64,000 bases of DNA from Methylumidiphilus sp963753955 (GTDB taxonomy: Bacteria; Pseudomonadota; Gammaproteobacteria; Methylococcales; Methylococcaceae): positions 1-64,000 of the forward strand of contig CAVWEM010000009.1 in the NCBI GenBank assembly GCA_963753955.1, written 5' to 3'. A program made the translations under genes and the position numbers. Positions within the stretch are counted from its first letter, which is position 1; each line of letters begins with the position of its first letter. Under the pieces are notes generated by a model, which ran no database searches, was not told where the DNA came from, and was given only the letters and a program-made list of their open reading frames with translations. Positions 1 to 11,386 of this stretch are shown piece after piece.

Positions 1-3000
1 CTGGCGGGCGGCGCGGCCCTGACCAAGACCACGGCCGGCACCGTCACGCTCAGCGGGACGAACACCTACAGCGGCCTGACCACGATCAGCGGGGGAACCC
101 TGGCCCTGTCCGGGACGGGCGGCATCGCCGGCTCCGGCGGCGTGGCCGACAACGGCACGTTCGACATCTCCGCCACGGCGGCGGGCGCGTCGATCAAATC
201 CCTGTCCGGCGGCGGCGCGGTCAACCTGGGCGCGCAGACGCTCACGCTGGCCAATGCCAACGGCACCTTCTCCGGCGCCCTCGGCGGCGCCGGGCGGGCT
301 GGCCCTCGCGGGCGGCACGGAGACGCTGTCCGGAGCCAACACCTACACCGGCGGCACGGCCATCGGCAGCGGCGCGACCCTCGCGCTGTCCGGGACGGGC
401 GGCATCGCCGGCTCCGCCGGCGTGGTAGACAACGGCACGTTCGACATCTCGGCCACGGCGGCGGGCGCGTCGATCAAATCCCTGTCCGGCGGCGGGGCGG
501 TCAACCTGGGCGCGCAGACGCTGACGCTGGCCAATGCCAACGGCACCTTCTCCGGCGCCCTCGGCGGCGCCGGCGGGCTGGCCCTCGCGGGCGGCGCGGA
601 GGCGCTGTCCGGCGCCAACACCTACACCGGCCTCACCGACGTGCAGGCCGGCACGCTGACGCTCAACGGCGGCCAGGCGATAGCGGACACCGGCGCGGTC
701 CGCGTGGCCGCGGGCGCGACGCTGAACCTGGGCGCGAGCGAGACCGTCGCCAGCCTGGTCAGCGGCGGCACGATAGGCGGCGCGGGCAACACCCTGACGG
801 CGGCGACCTACAGCTTCGCCGGCGGCACGGTGGGCGCCAACCTAGGCACCGGCACACTGACGACGACGGCGGGGACGACAACCCTGGACGGCACCGCAGG
901 CGCGGGGACGGTGAACGTCAACGGCGGCACGCTGCTGCTCGGCGCCGCCAGCCGCCTGGCCGGCACGGCGGCGCTCAACCTCAACGGCGGCACCTTCGAC
1001 CTTGGCGGCTTCGGCAACACGGTGGGCGCGGTGACACTGGCCAGCGGCACCATCCAGGACGGCACCCTGACGGGCAGCGGCTACGGCGTGCAATCGGGCA
1101 CGGTCAGCGCCAACCTGGCGGGCGGCGCGGCCCTGACCAAGACCACGGCCGGCACCGTCACGCTCAGCGGGACGAACACCTACAGCGGCCTGACCACGAT
1201 CAGCGGGGGAACCCTGGCCCTGTCCGGGACGGGCGGCATCGCCGGCTCCGGCGGCGTGGCCGACAACGGCACGTTCGACATCTCCGCCACGGCGGCGGGC
1301 GCGTCGATCAAATCCCTGTCCGGCGGCGGCGCGGTCAACCTGGGCGCGCAGACGCTCACGCTGGCCAATGCCAACGGCACCTTCTCCGGCGCCCTCGGCG
1401 GCGCCGGCGGGCTGGCCCTCGCGGGCGGCACGGAGACGCTGTCCGGAGCCAACACCTACACCGGCGGCACGGCCATCGGCAGCGGCGCGACCCTCGCGCT
1501 GTCCGGGACGGGCGGCATCGCCGGCTCCGCCGGCGTGGTAGACAACGGCACGTTCGACATCTCGGCCACGGCGGCGGGCGCGTCGATCAAATCCCTGTCC
1601 GGCGGCGGGGCGGTCAACCTGGGCGCGCAGACGCTGACGCTGGCCAATGCCAACGGCACCTTCTCCGGCGCCCTCGGCGGCGCCGGCGGGCTGGCCCTCG
1701 CGGGCGGCGCGGAGGCGCTGTCCGGCGCCAACACCTACACCGGCCTCACCGACGTGCAGGCCGGCGACGCTGACGCTCAACGGCGGCCAGGCGATAGCGG
1801 ACACCGGCGCGGTCCGCGTGGCCGCGGGCGCGACGCTGAACCTGGGCGCGAGCGAGACCGTCGCCAGCCTGGTCAGCGGCGGCACGATAGGCGGCGCGGG
1901 CAACACCCTGACGGCGGCGACCTACAGCTTCGCCGGCGGCACGGTGGGCGCCAACCTAGGCACCGGCACACTGACGACGACGGCGGGGACGACAACCCTG
2001 GACGGCACCGCAGGCGCGGGGACGGTGAACGTCAACGGCGGCACGCTGCTGCTCGGCGCCGCCAGCCGCCTGGCCGGCACGGCGGCGCTCAACCTCAACG
2101 GCGGCACCTTCGACCTTGGCGGCTTCGGCAACACGGTGGGCGCGGTGACACTGGCCAGCGGCACCATCCAGGACGGCACCCTGACGGGCAGCGGCTACGG
2201 CGTGCAATCGGGCACGGTCAGCGCCAACCTGGCGGGCGGCGCGGCCCTGACCAAGACCACGGCCGGCACCGTCACGCTCAGCGGGACGAACACCTACAGC
2301 GGCCTGACCACGATCAGCGGGGGAACCCTGGCCCTGTCCGGGACGGGCGGCATCGCCGGCTCCGGCGGCGTGGCCGACAACGGCACGTTCGACATCTCCG
2401 CCACGGCGGCGGGCGCGTCGATCAAATCCCTGTCCGGCGGCGGCGCGGTCAACCTGGGCGCGCAGACGCTCACGCTGGCCAATGCCAACGGCACCTTCTC
2501 CGGCGCCCTCGGCGGCGCCGGCGGGCTGGCCCTCGCGGGCGGCACGGAGACGCTGTCCGGAGCCAACACCTACACCGGCGGCACGGCCATCGGCAGCGGC
2601 GCGACCCTCGCGCTGTCCGGGACGGGCGGCATCGCCGGCTCCGCCGGCGTGGTAGACAACGGCACGTTCGACATCTCGGCCACGGCGGCGGGCGCGTCGA
2701 TCAAATCCCTGTCCGGCGGCGGGGCGGTCAACCTGGGCGCGCAGACGCTGACGCTGGCCAATGCCAACGGCACCTTCTCCGGCGCCCTCGGCGGCGCCGG
2801 CGGGCTGGCCCTCGCGGGCGGCGCGGAGGCGCTGTCCGGCGCCAACACCTACACCGGCGGCACGGCCATCGGCAGCGGCGCGACCCTCGCGCTGTCCGGG
2901 ACGGGCGGCATCGCCGGCTTCGGCGGCGTGGCCGACAACGGCACGTTCGACATCTCGGCCACGGCGGCGGGCGCGTCGATCAAATCCCTGTCCGGCGGCG

Positions 3001-3127
3001 GGGCGGTCAACCTGGGCGCGCAGACGCTGACGCTGGCCAATGCCAACGGCACCTTCTCCGGCGCCATCGGCGGCGCCGGCGGGCTGGCCCTCGCGGGCGG
3101 CGCGGAGGCGCTGTCCGGCGCCAACAC
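1..3127 (+). repeat. 1,113-bp tandem repeats of the autotransporter passenger, with ~279-bp sub-repeats
   Basis: The sequence at 1 recurs at 1115 and again at 2229. Units one and two are each 1,114 bases long because each holds one extra G at a different place (292-294 and 1766), so the in-frame unit is 1,113 bp or 371 codons. Each unit contains two ~279-bp (93-codon) modules that differ at a few positions, followed by a longer spacer module starting LTDVQAG. In the third unit the spacer module is replaced by another copy of the 93-codon module (2849-3127). The copies are nearly identical at the base level, which implies recent expansion or gene conversion. The array continues to the left of the window. 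Confidence 0.9.
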
Positions 3128-5073
3128 CTACACCGGCCTTACGGCGATCAATACTGGCGCAAGCTTGGTGCTAGCCGGTTCGGGTAGCCTCTCTTCCAAT
3201 TTGAGCAACCAAGGTACGGTGAATATCACGGGCACTGGTCCGCACATGCTGAGTGGAAAAATCACTAATGACGGCACTTTTCAGGTCACGAATACCTCGG
3301 TGCAATACACCGGCAATTTCACCAATAACGGTGCTTATATAAGTGATCCATCCACCAGCACGTTCAACAATCTAAATGTGGGCGCGAATGGTTATCTTAC
3401 GGGTGGCACCAATGACAACTTCAAAGTCACAGGTAATTTCAATAACGCCAGCACACAGAATGCGCTCTGGAACACCAGCAATTCTAACTTGGTCTTCAGC
3501 AGCTCTATCCCAGGCCAGTCGGCCCAACATACCCTGCAATTGGCCGGTATCGACAAAGGAGTCACCGCAGCAGGCGCTGTCAACAATTTCTCCTGGGGTT
3601 CGGGTAACCCTGGACAGCAATAACACCCTCACCCTGACCAATGGCAATGGCACAGCCAGTGCTGCGCTCTACACGAGCAAGCTCATTCTGCCGGGCGGCA
3701 TTAGTGAGCTCAACAGCATTAGCAGCAATTACAATATTTACTACGACCCGACGCTGCCTCAAAATCAATATCTATTAGGTGCCAGCAGGCAATTCGGTAA
3801 CGGTGGCGGAGAGTTGTTGCCCTGGAGCTTTGTGCCTTTTTCAACTGGCATCACGACTGATCCGGGCTTGTCACAAAACCAGCAAAGCTTTGCCCGGGCC
3901 TTAGAAGATGCCTGTAGTGCGCCTAGGGGAAATCTGGCCACCCGTTGCCTGCAACTCCAAGCCTTGAGCCCGGCGCAACAAAAGTTGGCCATCGCTTCGT
4001 TGACCCCGGATCAAGCCCCGGGGCAGGCGGCCAATCCTATCCTATTCAGTGGAACCCGCATGGATGCAATTTTTTCAAGGCTGGCCCGTTTGCGTAACGG
4101 AGGCGATGATACGCCGGTATCCTTTAACTTGAATGGTGTCGAAATCCCCACCGGAAATCTGGTACGCATTCTGGGCCTGAATGCCAAGGGTGGTGCTGCG
4201 GGTGAGGATAATGCGCCGTTCAGGGATAACCCTCTTGGAGTTTTCGTCCAGGCCCGGTTTAACTTCGGAGACCAGCAAAACAATCCTTGGAGCAGGGGCT
4301 TCAACTCCCAAACCCGCGTTGTCACGGCGGGTGCCGACTACCGGCTTAGCGATCAATTGGTGGCGGGTGTTGCTTTCAATTACACCAACACGGCAACCGA
4401 CTACGTCCAGTCGGCAGGCCACATGAACAGCGACACCTATATGGGGGCGTTCTATGGCAGCTATTACTTACCGAAGGATTTCTACGTGGACTTGCTTGCC
4501 AACTACGGAGGCAACAATTATTCGTTCAATCGGCAGTTTACTTTTGTGGGCTTCAACGGCCAGACCAACAGCAACCCGACCGGCAACCAGTACAGCTTCG
4601 CGATAAGCAGCGGCAAGGATTTCCATTGGCAAGAATGGTTAGTCAGTCCCTATGTGCGCTTTGAATATCTCAATGTGCATATAGACGCCTATCAGGAACA
4701 GGGCGGCAATGGATTTGACATGACCACTGGCGGGCAGACCAACCACTCATTCGTCAGCGATCTGGGTACACAAATCAGCCACGCTTTCAGTCTGTCGTGG
4801 GGTGTGCTGACACCTGCCATTCGCGTTGAATGGGAACATCAGTATCTGAACGACAACCGCTCCATCCAGATGCGGATAACCGATACCTCGCCTACACTTG
4901 GCAATTTCTCAATCCAGACCGGCAACCCGGATCGCGATTACATCAACCTGGGCAGTTCGGTGAGCGCAACCCTGCCCAACGGCGGCGCTGGATTCTTGCG
5001 CTACGAGACCCGCCTCGGACAGTCCTACATATCCGACCACATCGTGGAGGCCGGAGTGCGGATGCCGTTCTGA
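1..5073 (+). CDS. Autotransporter adhesin, 3' part, repeat-rich passenger plus beta-barrel (three frameshifts)
   Basis: The gene enters from the left edge and ends in a type V secretion autotransporter. The passenger is glycine/serine/threonine-rich and made of beta-helix modules with motifs such as LSGANTYTG and LSGTGGIAG, a composition typical of self-associating or adhesive AIDA/pertactin-type passengers. From about 3140 the sequence becomes unique and less GC-rich. The last ~270 codons (about 4250-5073) form the outer-membrane barrel, with alternating aromatic strands and a terminal MPF ending in Phe, as expected for BAM recognition. Read as given, the frame changes three times, each by one extra base: a G at 292-294, a G at 1766, and one G in the runs 3595-3604. 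Comparison of the repeat copies shows the first two are true additions relative to sister copies. The start and signal peptide lie outside the window. Function as a surface adhesin is inferred. Confidence 0.85.
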
Positions 5074-5205
5074 CGGGGCGTTGGGGGATCTTAGCCTGTA
5101 GGAGCATGAACTTTGCGATCAACAACGGGGTTCAGGTGAGAAGCGGGCGGTTACGACAAGTCCGCTGTAGCCTATGCTCGCTTCCCCATGGCTGATATCT
5201 AATAT

Positions 5206-7836
5206 CTAAGCCTCCGGCACAAAGAAGAACGGGCTTCCCTCATGCCCGGCATGTTGCAAAGGGGCATATTGCGGGGATTGTTGGAACCCCACTTTCGTGG
5301 CGGCACTACGCACTTGGCTGGAGACGTCGCGGTACAAGTCGTAATCCTCCAATACGGGTTTGCTATTGCCGCGCAACACTCTCAAAAAGGCGTTGGCGAA
5401 AATTGAATGGTCGCCGCCGCCTTCGTCCAAGACCGGGCTGACACCGCCGGAAGTTAATACAGTGCGGGCTTTGTGGGCGTTCATCACTTTCAGCCATTTG
5501 GCGCGTTTGCTTTCGTCCATGCTGTCGGGAAGCTTGGCGACGGCGGAGCCGGTGAGGGCACCGGAATAGCAGGAGTCGGCCACCACCATGACATGGCGGG
5601 CTGGCATGATGCTGAGGTATTCGGTGATGCTCTGGCTGGAGATCCAGTTGGCGGAGTTGCCCACTTCCGCGTCGGTGGGTAGCCAATAAGCTTGTTGGGT
5701 GGTTTTGTCGATTTCGCCATGACCGGCGTAATAAATGATCAGGTTGTCCTTGTCCGTCAGCTTTTTGTTCATTTCGTTGAGGGCGGTCATGATCTGGTGC
5801 CGGTTGGCATTGAGCAATAACTTGGTATTAAAGCCATAGCGCTCGCGCAGCAACACTTCCACGCTCTTGGCGTCGTTGACGGGGGTTTTCAGCCCTGGAT
5901 AGGCTTTGTAATCGGCGTTGCCGATTATGAGGGCATAGAACTTGCCGAAGTCCACATCACCAGGACGCGATCCGCCTGTGCTCTTGGACGGGGTGAAGGT
6001 TTCCGCGCTGGCGGCGGATTCGCCGAGCAGGCTCACGCTCAAATCCGCCCTGCGGTTTTTCTTGTCAGTGGCGACGATCTTGACCTGGCCGGAGGCGGCA
6101 TCTACCGGGAAGCGGAATAGCCCTGAGGCGTCCACCGTTTGTGGCTGGTCGTTGACGAGCAGGGTACTCAAGCCTTCGGCGGTGCGGATGCGGCCTGTGA
6201 TTTCCTTATTCTTGCCGCTGAGTTGGATGCTGGGGATGCCTCGTGTCAGGCTCATGGGCGGGTCGATGATTTCGATGTTGGGGCCGCCGGCCAGTTTCAG
6301 CGGAGCCTGCTCGCTGTCGGCGAGCGCGTGGTTTTGCTGTTCCACTTTCTCGCGCAGGGCGGTGATTTCCCGTGCGTCCGCCTGCAATTCTTTTTTGCGC
6401 TCGTCGATTTTGCCCCGGTCGGTGTTGCCTGAGGTGAGCCAATCGGTGAGTTCGCCGGATTTCCTTTGGAAGGCGTTGATCTTTTCGTTCAAAACTGTTT
6501 GCGTCTTGGCCAATTCGCTGCGCTCTGGGCTGGTGGACCTAGCTTGGGGTTCGGCGGCAGCGATCTTTTGCTTTTGCACGGTTTCCCGCTCGCGCTTGAC
6601 CGCCTGGCGTTCCTTGTCGAGGGAAACGCTCATGCTGGCGACGCGGGCTTCTTGGGATTTAAGTTGGGTCTGCTTATGGCGCAGTTCCTCTTCCAGTTGG
6701 CGTAGCGCGGAGTCGTCGGCCTTGGCCGGGGCGGTTTTTTCCTGTTGGATTTTCCGTTTGGTCTCTTCCAATTCTGACCGGTTGCGGCTCAAGGCATCTT
6801 GCTGGGCGGCCAGTTGCTGTTGGGTCCCGGCCAGTTGGCCGCGCAATTCACTGGCTTCCTGGCGGCTTCTTTCCGCTTCTTGGCGGAGTTTGTCGGTCTC
6901 GTTCAAACTGCCCGTCATCTCTGCCAGGCGCGATTGTTGGGCCTTCAGTTGCGCTTCCTTCTGCCGCAACTCGGCTTCCAATTGCTTGAGGGCGGAGTCG
7001 TCGGCCTTGGCCGGGGCGGCTTTTTCCTGCTGGATTTTCAGCCGGGTCTCCTCCATATCATCTTGGGATTTGCGCAACGCTTCTTGCTGGGCCACGACTT
7101 GACCCTGGGCCTCCAGCAATTGGCTGCGCAGTTGGGCGGCTTCCTGGCGGCTTTTTTCCGCCTCCAACCGGCTGGCCTCGGCCTGCCGCCGCAGGGATTC
7201 GATCTCGCCCGTATCCACGGTTGGCTGCGGCGGAGCCTGCGCCGTAGCCAGTTGGGCGTTGGTCACGGCAGGGGTGAATTGCAAGCCGGCCGCGTCCAAG
7301 CCCGAAGCTTTACGATACCAGTGATCCGCTTCTTCCTGGTTTTGCGCTGTGCCCAAGCCTTTTTCGTAGAGGTGGCCGAGGTTGAGTTGGGCTTGGGAGT
7401 TGCCTTGATCGGCGGATTTTTTGTACCACTGGAAAGCGGATGGGTAGTCCACCGGCTGGCCCAAACCTTTTTCGAAAATCTGGCCGACGATGTTTTGCGC
7501 CTCGGCATCGCCCTCCTGGGCCTTGGGCAACCAGACTTTGAAGGCGCTGGCGTAATTGGCCCGGTCATAGGCCACATATTCGCCGCCGCGCACCTCGCAA
7601 TCCGCCGCAGTGGTGCGGATGGGCCGACGGGCGGAGAGGTAGGTCATCTGTTGCCCCAGTTTGCGCAACTGCCCCGGCAGCAGGCAATCGACGACGAAGA
7701 GTTTGTCGGTGTCTTCGATATAGCCCTCGGTCGACTTCGCCATTTCCTCGCGGCTGACATCGCGGGCGCAGGCGGACAGCAGAATGGCGCTGACCGCGAC
7801 GACCGTCGCACGTTGTTTGAAGCTTTGTTTAGGCAT
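5206..7836 (-). CDS. Caspase-fold (C14) lipoprotein with Sel1 repeats and a long coiled coil
   Basis: An 876-residue protein. It starts with a lipoprotein signal (hydrophobic segment then LLSAC, Cys about residue 23), so it is probably anchored in the periplasm. Two Sel1-type repeats follow at about 110-180 (ARG/AEA-type helices with EKGLG motifs). A Gln/Glu/Lys-rich coiled coil spans about 215-500 and contains an internal duplication. The C-terminal p20 caspase/metacaspase domain starts near 632 (FYALIIGNADY). Its catalytic pair is visible: His706 in YYAGHG and Cys756 in ADSCYSG. Family knowledge says such C14 proteins cleave after basic or acidic residues; the substrate here is unknown. No operon partner is evident: the next gene to the right is 220 bases away and ends towards it. 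The long coiled coil suggests self-assembly or partner binding. Confidence 0.85.
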   Translation of the reverse strand: MPKQSFKQRATVVAVSAILLSACARDVSREEMAKSTEGYIEDTDKLFVVDCLLPGQLRKLGQQMTYLSARRPIRTTAADCEVRGGEYVAYDRANYASAFKVWLPKAQEGDAEAQNIVGQIFEKGLGQPVDYPSAFQWYKKSADQGNSQAQLNLGHLYEKGLGTAQNQEEADHWYRKASGLDAAGLQFTPAVTNAQLATAQAPPQPTVDTGEIESLRRQAEASRLEAEKSRQEAAQLRSQLLEAQGQVVAQQEALRKSQDDMEETRLKIQQEKAAPAKADDSALKQLEAELRQKEAQLKAQQSRLAEMTGSLNETDKLRQEAERSRQEASELRGQLAGTQQQLAAQQDALSRNRSELEETKRKIQQEKTAPAKADDSALRQLEEELRHKQTQLKSQEARVASMSVSLDKERQAVKRERETVQKQKIAAAEPQARSTSPERSELAKTQTVLNEKINAFQRKSGELTDWLTSGNTDRGKIDERKKELQADAREITALREKVEQQNHALADSEQAPLKLAGGPNIEIIDPPMSLTRGIPSIQLSGKNKEITGRIRTAEGLSTLLVNDQPQTVDASGLFRFPVDAASGQVKIVATDKKNRRADLSVSLLGESAASAETFTPSKSTGGSRPGDVDFGKFYALIIGNADYKAYPGLKTPVNDAKSVEVLLRERYGFNTKLLLNANRHQIMTALNEMNKKLTDKDNLIIYYAGHGEIDKTTQQAYWLPTDAEVGNSANWISSQSITEYLSIMPARHVMVVADSCYSGALTGSAVAKLPDSMDESKRAKWLKVMNAHKARTVLTSGGVSPVLDEGGGDHSIFANAFLRVLRGNSKPVLEDYDLYRDVSSQVRSAATKVGFQQSPQYAPLQHAGHEGSPFFFVPEA

Positions 7837-8059
7837 GGCGGTTCGCTCCTGGGGCTAAGGTTCGGTGTGTCCGCAAAACATAGCATTAATTGGAGTGGGC
7901 GACAAATGTGTATTGCGGCGAGCGCTGCGCCAGGAACCGGGATAATGGGGTGTTGGGTCAGGCTTGCGCGGTGAGTTTGGCGACGAGCGGAAAAATGTCA
8001 AGTCATGGCCGGGCGGGGTGGACAGCCCGCCCGGCTTCGTTAAGGGCCGAATGCCAGGT

Positions 8060-9241
8060 TTAGCGAACCCGCTCGACAACCATGGCGATGCCCTGCCCGC
8101 CGCCTATGCAGAGGGAAGCCAAGCCTAGTGTCAAATCCCTCCTGACTAGCTCATGCAGTAAGGTCACCAGTATCCGGGTTCCGCTGGCCCCGACCGGATG
8201 GCCTAGGGCGATGGCTCCGCCCAGCACGTTCACCTTGTCCAAATCCCAGCCCATGTCGCGGTGCACCTGGATAGACTGCGAGGCGAACGCCTCGTTGACT
8301 TCGATCAGGTCAAGGTCGCCGATGGCGCAAACGCCACGCCCCAGCAGCCTTTGGCAAGCATTGACCGGCCCCAGGCCCATATAGGCGGGATCGAGCGCGG
8401 CGGACTGCGAAGCCAAGATCTTGAAAGCCCAATCGGGCTTCAACTCTTCCAGCTTTTGCTTGGAGACGACCAGCACCGCCGCCGCGCCGTCATTGATGCC
8501 CGAGGCATTGCCGGCGGTGACGCTGCCGTCGGGCTTGAAGGCCGGCTTGAGCTTGGCCAGCGATTCGACGGTCGTGCCGTAACGGGGATGCTCGTCGGTG
8601 TCGAACACCAAGTCTTCGCCTTTGCCCTGCTTGATGCGGATAGGCACGATCTCATCTTTGAACTTGCCTTCCTTGATGGACTTTTCCGCCTTTTGTTGCG
8701 AGGCGGCGGCGAAGGCGTCTTGCTCGGCGCGGGAGATTTGGTATTTCTCGGCGATGTTTTCTGCGGTGGTGCCCATGTGGCAGTTGTAGAACTTGTCCCA
8801 CAGGGCATCGTTGACCACGCTATCGGTCACTTCGCCATGGCCTAGACGCTGGCCGAAGCGGTGGGCTTGCAGGATATAGGGAGCGCCCGTCATATGCTCC
8901 ATTCCGCCGGCGATGACCGCCCGGGCTTCGCCTGTGGCGACGGACTGTCCGGCCAGTGCGACCGTTTTCAAGCCCGATCCGCAAACTTTGTTGACAGTGA
9001 ATGCGGGGGTTTGCTGCGGCAGGCCGGCCTTGATGGCGGCTTGCCGGGCGGCATTTTGGCCGAGTCCCGCCTGGATGACATTCCCCAAAATAACCTCGTC
9101 CACGGCCTCGCCCAGGATCGCTGTTTTCTCGATGAGATCCCGGATGACCGCCGCACCAATGTCGATGGCATTCAGCGATGTCAGACTGCCGTTGAATTTG
9201 CCGATTGCGGTCCGGCGCGCACCTACGATATAGGCTTCCAT
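8060..9241 (-). CDS. phaA: Acetyl-CoA acetyltransferase (beta-ketothiolase, PhaA/AtoB type)
   Basis: A 393-residue biosynthetic-type thiolase that condenses two acetyl-CoA into acetoacetyl-CoA in the cytoplasm. All catalytic landmarks are visible: the nucleophile Cys87 in VNKVCGSG, the GHPVGASG motif with its His near 349, and the C-terminal CIGGGQG motif with the proton-shuttling Cys. The length matches the family (~390). The gene lies 2 bases downstream of the SDR reductase stop codon and is clearly co-transcribed with it, which points to an acetoacetyl-CoA/3-hydroxybutyryl-CoA pathway (polyhydroxybutyrate or similar). No phaC synthase is in the window, so the end product is uncertain and the symbol rests on context. 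Confidence 0.88.
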   Translation of the reverse strand: MEAYIVGARRTAIGKFNGSLTSLNAIDIGAAVIRDLIEKTAILGEAVDEVILGNVIQAGLGQNAARQAAIKAGLPQQTPAFTVNKVCGSGLKTVALAGQSVATGEARAVIAGGMEHMTGAPYILQAHRFGQRLGHGEVTDSVVNDALWDKFYNCHMGTTAENIAEKYQISRAEQDAFAAASQQKAEKSIKEGKFKDEIVPIRIKQGKGEDLVFDTDEHPRYGTTVESLAKLKPAFKPDGSVTAGNASGINDGAAAVLVVSKQKLEELKPDWAFKILASQSAALDPAYMGLGPVNACQRLLGRGVCAIGDLDLIEVNEAFASQSIQVHRDMGWDLDKVNVLGGAIALGHPVGASGTRILVTLLHELVRRDLTLGLASLCIGGGQGIAMVVERVR

Positions 9242-9243
9242 TA

Positions 9244-9987
9244 TTATATCCTCATGCCGCCATCGACTTCAATGACCCGTCCGGTGAAGAAATCATTCGT
9301 GATGATAAACTGCACAGTCCTGGAGATTTCATCCATTTCTCCCAACCTACCCACTGGAATCTTCTCGATGATCTTGTCCAGCACTTCCTGTCGGATCTTG
9401 GCGACCATCTCAGTATTGATATAGCCGGGTGCGACCGCGCCAACGCGAATGCCGTAGCGGGCCAATTCCTTCGCCCAAGTCACCGTCATGGAATCGACGG
9501 CGGATTTTGCGGCCGAGTAATTGGTCTGCCCTAAATTACCGGAGCGGCTGATTGAGGAGATATTGACGATCACGCCTTTGACTTGGTTTCTCACCATATG
9601 GAATGCCGCTTCCCTGGCACATAAAAACACGCCCGTGAGATTGACATTAATGACCTTTTCCCAGTTGGCGAAGGGAAACTTGGTGATTTCGTCGCCTTTC
9701 TGCTTGATGAATAGCGCGTCCGAGGTGATGCCGGCATTATTGATCAAGACATCCACCGGGCCATGCTCCGCCGTGAATTGCCCGAAGAAAGCCTCCACCG
9801 CCGCCTCGCTGCTGACATCGACAATCTGCCCAGGAATGCCCGTCTCGGCCTTGAGCACATCAAGGTTTTCTTGAAGCACATCCAACACATAAGGCTTCGC
9901 CCCGGCCTTGAGTAAATCTTCGGCAAAACGCCTGCCCATGCCACGCGCACCGCCCGTTATCACAATATTTTTTCCTGCAATTTCCAT
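9244..9987 (-). CDS. phaB: SDR-family acetoacetyl-CoA / 3-oxoacyl reductase
   Basis: A 247-residue classical short-chain dehydrogenase. The nucleotide-binding motif TGGARGMG is at 11-18, NNAG at 83-86, and the catalytic Ser-Tyr-Lys set is around Ser144, Tyr157 and Lys161 (NYSAAKS). It ends in VDGGMRI, close to the usual FabG/PhaB ending. It probably reduces acetoacetyl-CoA to 3-hydroxybutyryl-CoA with NADPH, because it is the first gene of a two-gene operon with the thiolase. Sequence alone does not separate PhaB from FabG-type 3-oxoacyl-ACP reductase. A purine-rich AGGTG precedes the ATG. The 266 bases upstream contain no recognisable gene. Confidence 0.8.
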   Translation of the reverse strand: MEIAGKNIVITGGARGMGRRFAEDLLKAGAKPYVLDVLQENLDVLKAETGIPGQIVDVSSEAAVEAFFGQFTAEHGPVDVLINNAGITSDALFIKQKGDEITKFPFANWEKVINVNLTGVFLCAREAAFHMVRNQVKGVIVNISSISRSGNLGQTNYSAAKSAVDSMTVTWAKELARYGIRVGAVAPGYINTEMVAKIRQEVLDKIIEKIPVGRLGEMDEISRTVQFIITNDFFTGRVIEVDGGMRI

Positions 9988-10253
9988 CTCAGCACCTTTT
10001 CTGATTGACTAAACAAGTTCAGGCACGGAAGCCAAGCTTCGACATGCCGTCGTCCGGGCATTATAGTTCTTATGACAAAAAATGACTCACTCTCGGTCAG
10101 GCTTTTTAGTGGGCAGACGGGGCCACAATCGGTGGAAGGATGTTAGGATAGCACTAAGCGCCTGAGTCGTGGCGCTAAAATGGGCTGTGCATGTCGGCAT
10201 GCCGTTATTGTCAACAGCAATGAATTTCTTTGTTCCGTTTGTCGAGGTTGATT

Positions 10254-11334
10254 ATGTTGCTTGATTCCTTTCAATTGGGCGATCTGCCGCTCAAAAACCG
10301 GGTGGTGCTGGCCCCCATGACCCGTGCGCGTGCCGGTGAAGAGCGCCTAGCCAACGCGCTGATGGCCGAATATTACGCCCAACGCGCATCCGCCGGTTTG
10401 ATTATCACCGAGGCCACGGTCGTATCCGAACAGGGCATAGGCTGGCCGAATACCCCAGGCATTTACGCCGGGGAACAGGCGTTGGCTTGGCGGCAGGTCG
10501 TCGAAGCGGTTCATGCCAAAGGAACGCCGATTTTCATGCAGGTTTGGCATTGTGGGCGGGCTTCCCATAGCAGTTTCCACAATGGTGAATTGCCGGTCGC
10601 ACCGTCGGCGGTCAAACTGGAAGGTGATATGATCCACACCCCACTGGGCAAGCAAGCCTATGAAACTCCACGGACTTTGGAAATAGGGGAAATAGCCACC
10701 ATCGTTGAAGATTACCGCCTAGCGGCACAACGGGCCAAGGATGCCGGTTTTGATGGCATTGAGATCCATGCGGCCAACGGGTATTTGCTTGATGAGTTTC
10801 TGCAATCAAAAACCAACCGACGGGATGATCTTTATGGTGGTAGCCTGGAAAATAGATTCCGCTTTCTGCGGGAAATCGTAGAGGCGGTTCTGGGCATTTT
10901 TCCGGCCCGGCGCATCGGTGTGCGTTTTGTCGCCAAACGGCCAGTTCAATGACATGGGCTCACCTGATTACCGGGAAACATTCCTCTATGCGGCCACGCA
11001 ATTGAATGTCTACCAATTGGGTTATATTCATGTCATGGATGGCTTGGCTTTTGGCTTCCACGGACTGGGGGAGCCCATGAGTTTGGCCGAGTTTAGGAAG
11101 GTATGGAAAGGCCCGCTGATGGGCAATTGCGGACACACGCAGGAATCGGCGGAAGCCCTTATCCAAGAGGGAAATGCCGACCTGATGGCTTTTGGTCGGC
11201 CTTACATCAGCAATCCTGATTTGGTGGAACGCTTTGCCAACGGCTGGCCGCTGAGTCCGCCTGCCGATATGGGCGTGTGGTATTCTTTTGGCCCTAAGGG
11301 TTATGCGGATTTTCCGCCTTACCAAGGGTTTTAA
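10254..11334 (+). CDS. Old Yellow Enzyme family NADH:flavin oxidoreductase, frameshifted
   Basis: An FMN-dependent ene-reductase of the NemA/XenA type (alkene or N-ethylmaleimide reductase class). The N-terminal part (LPLKNRVVLAPMTRAR) and the substrate/FMN part (HAANGYLLDEF, then NRRDDLYGGSLENR) are in one frame from the ATG at 10254. The C-terminal part (SPNGQFNDMGSPDY, then GNCGHT and LMAFGRPYISNPDL) is in the +1 frame. The shift falls in a run of four T at 10925-10928; with three T the family sequence VRLSPNG is restored. So this is either a recent one-base insertion or a sequencing error. An upstream in-frame start at 10230 is possible, but the family normally begins at MLLDSF. A leftover C-terminal product would lack FMN binding. 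Confidence 0.85.
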
Positions 11335-11386
11335 TCTATGGCGTAGGTCGGAATAAACCCGCCAAAAAACCGAGAAGTCGAAAACC

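Noticed and set aside
842..1906. Long antisense frames inside the autotransporter repeats
   Set aside because: They repeat with the array, have low-complexity Arg/Ala/Pro content and mirror the GC-rich coding strand.
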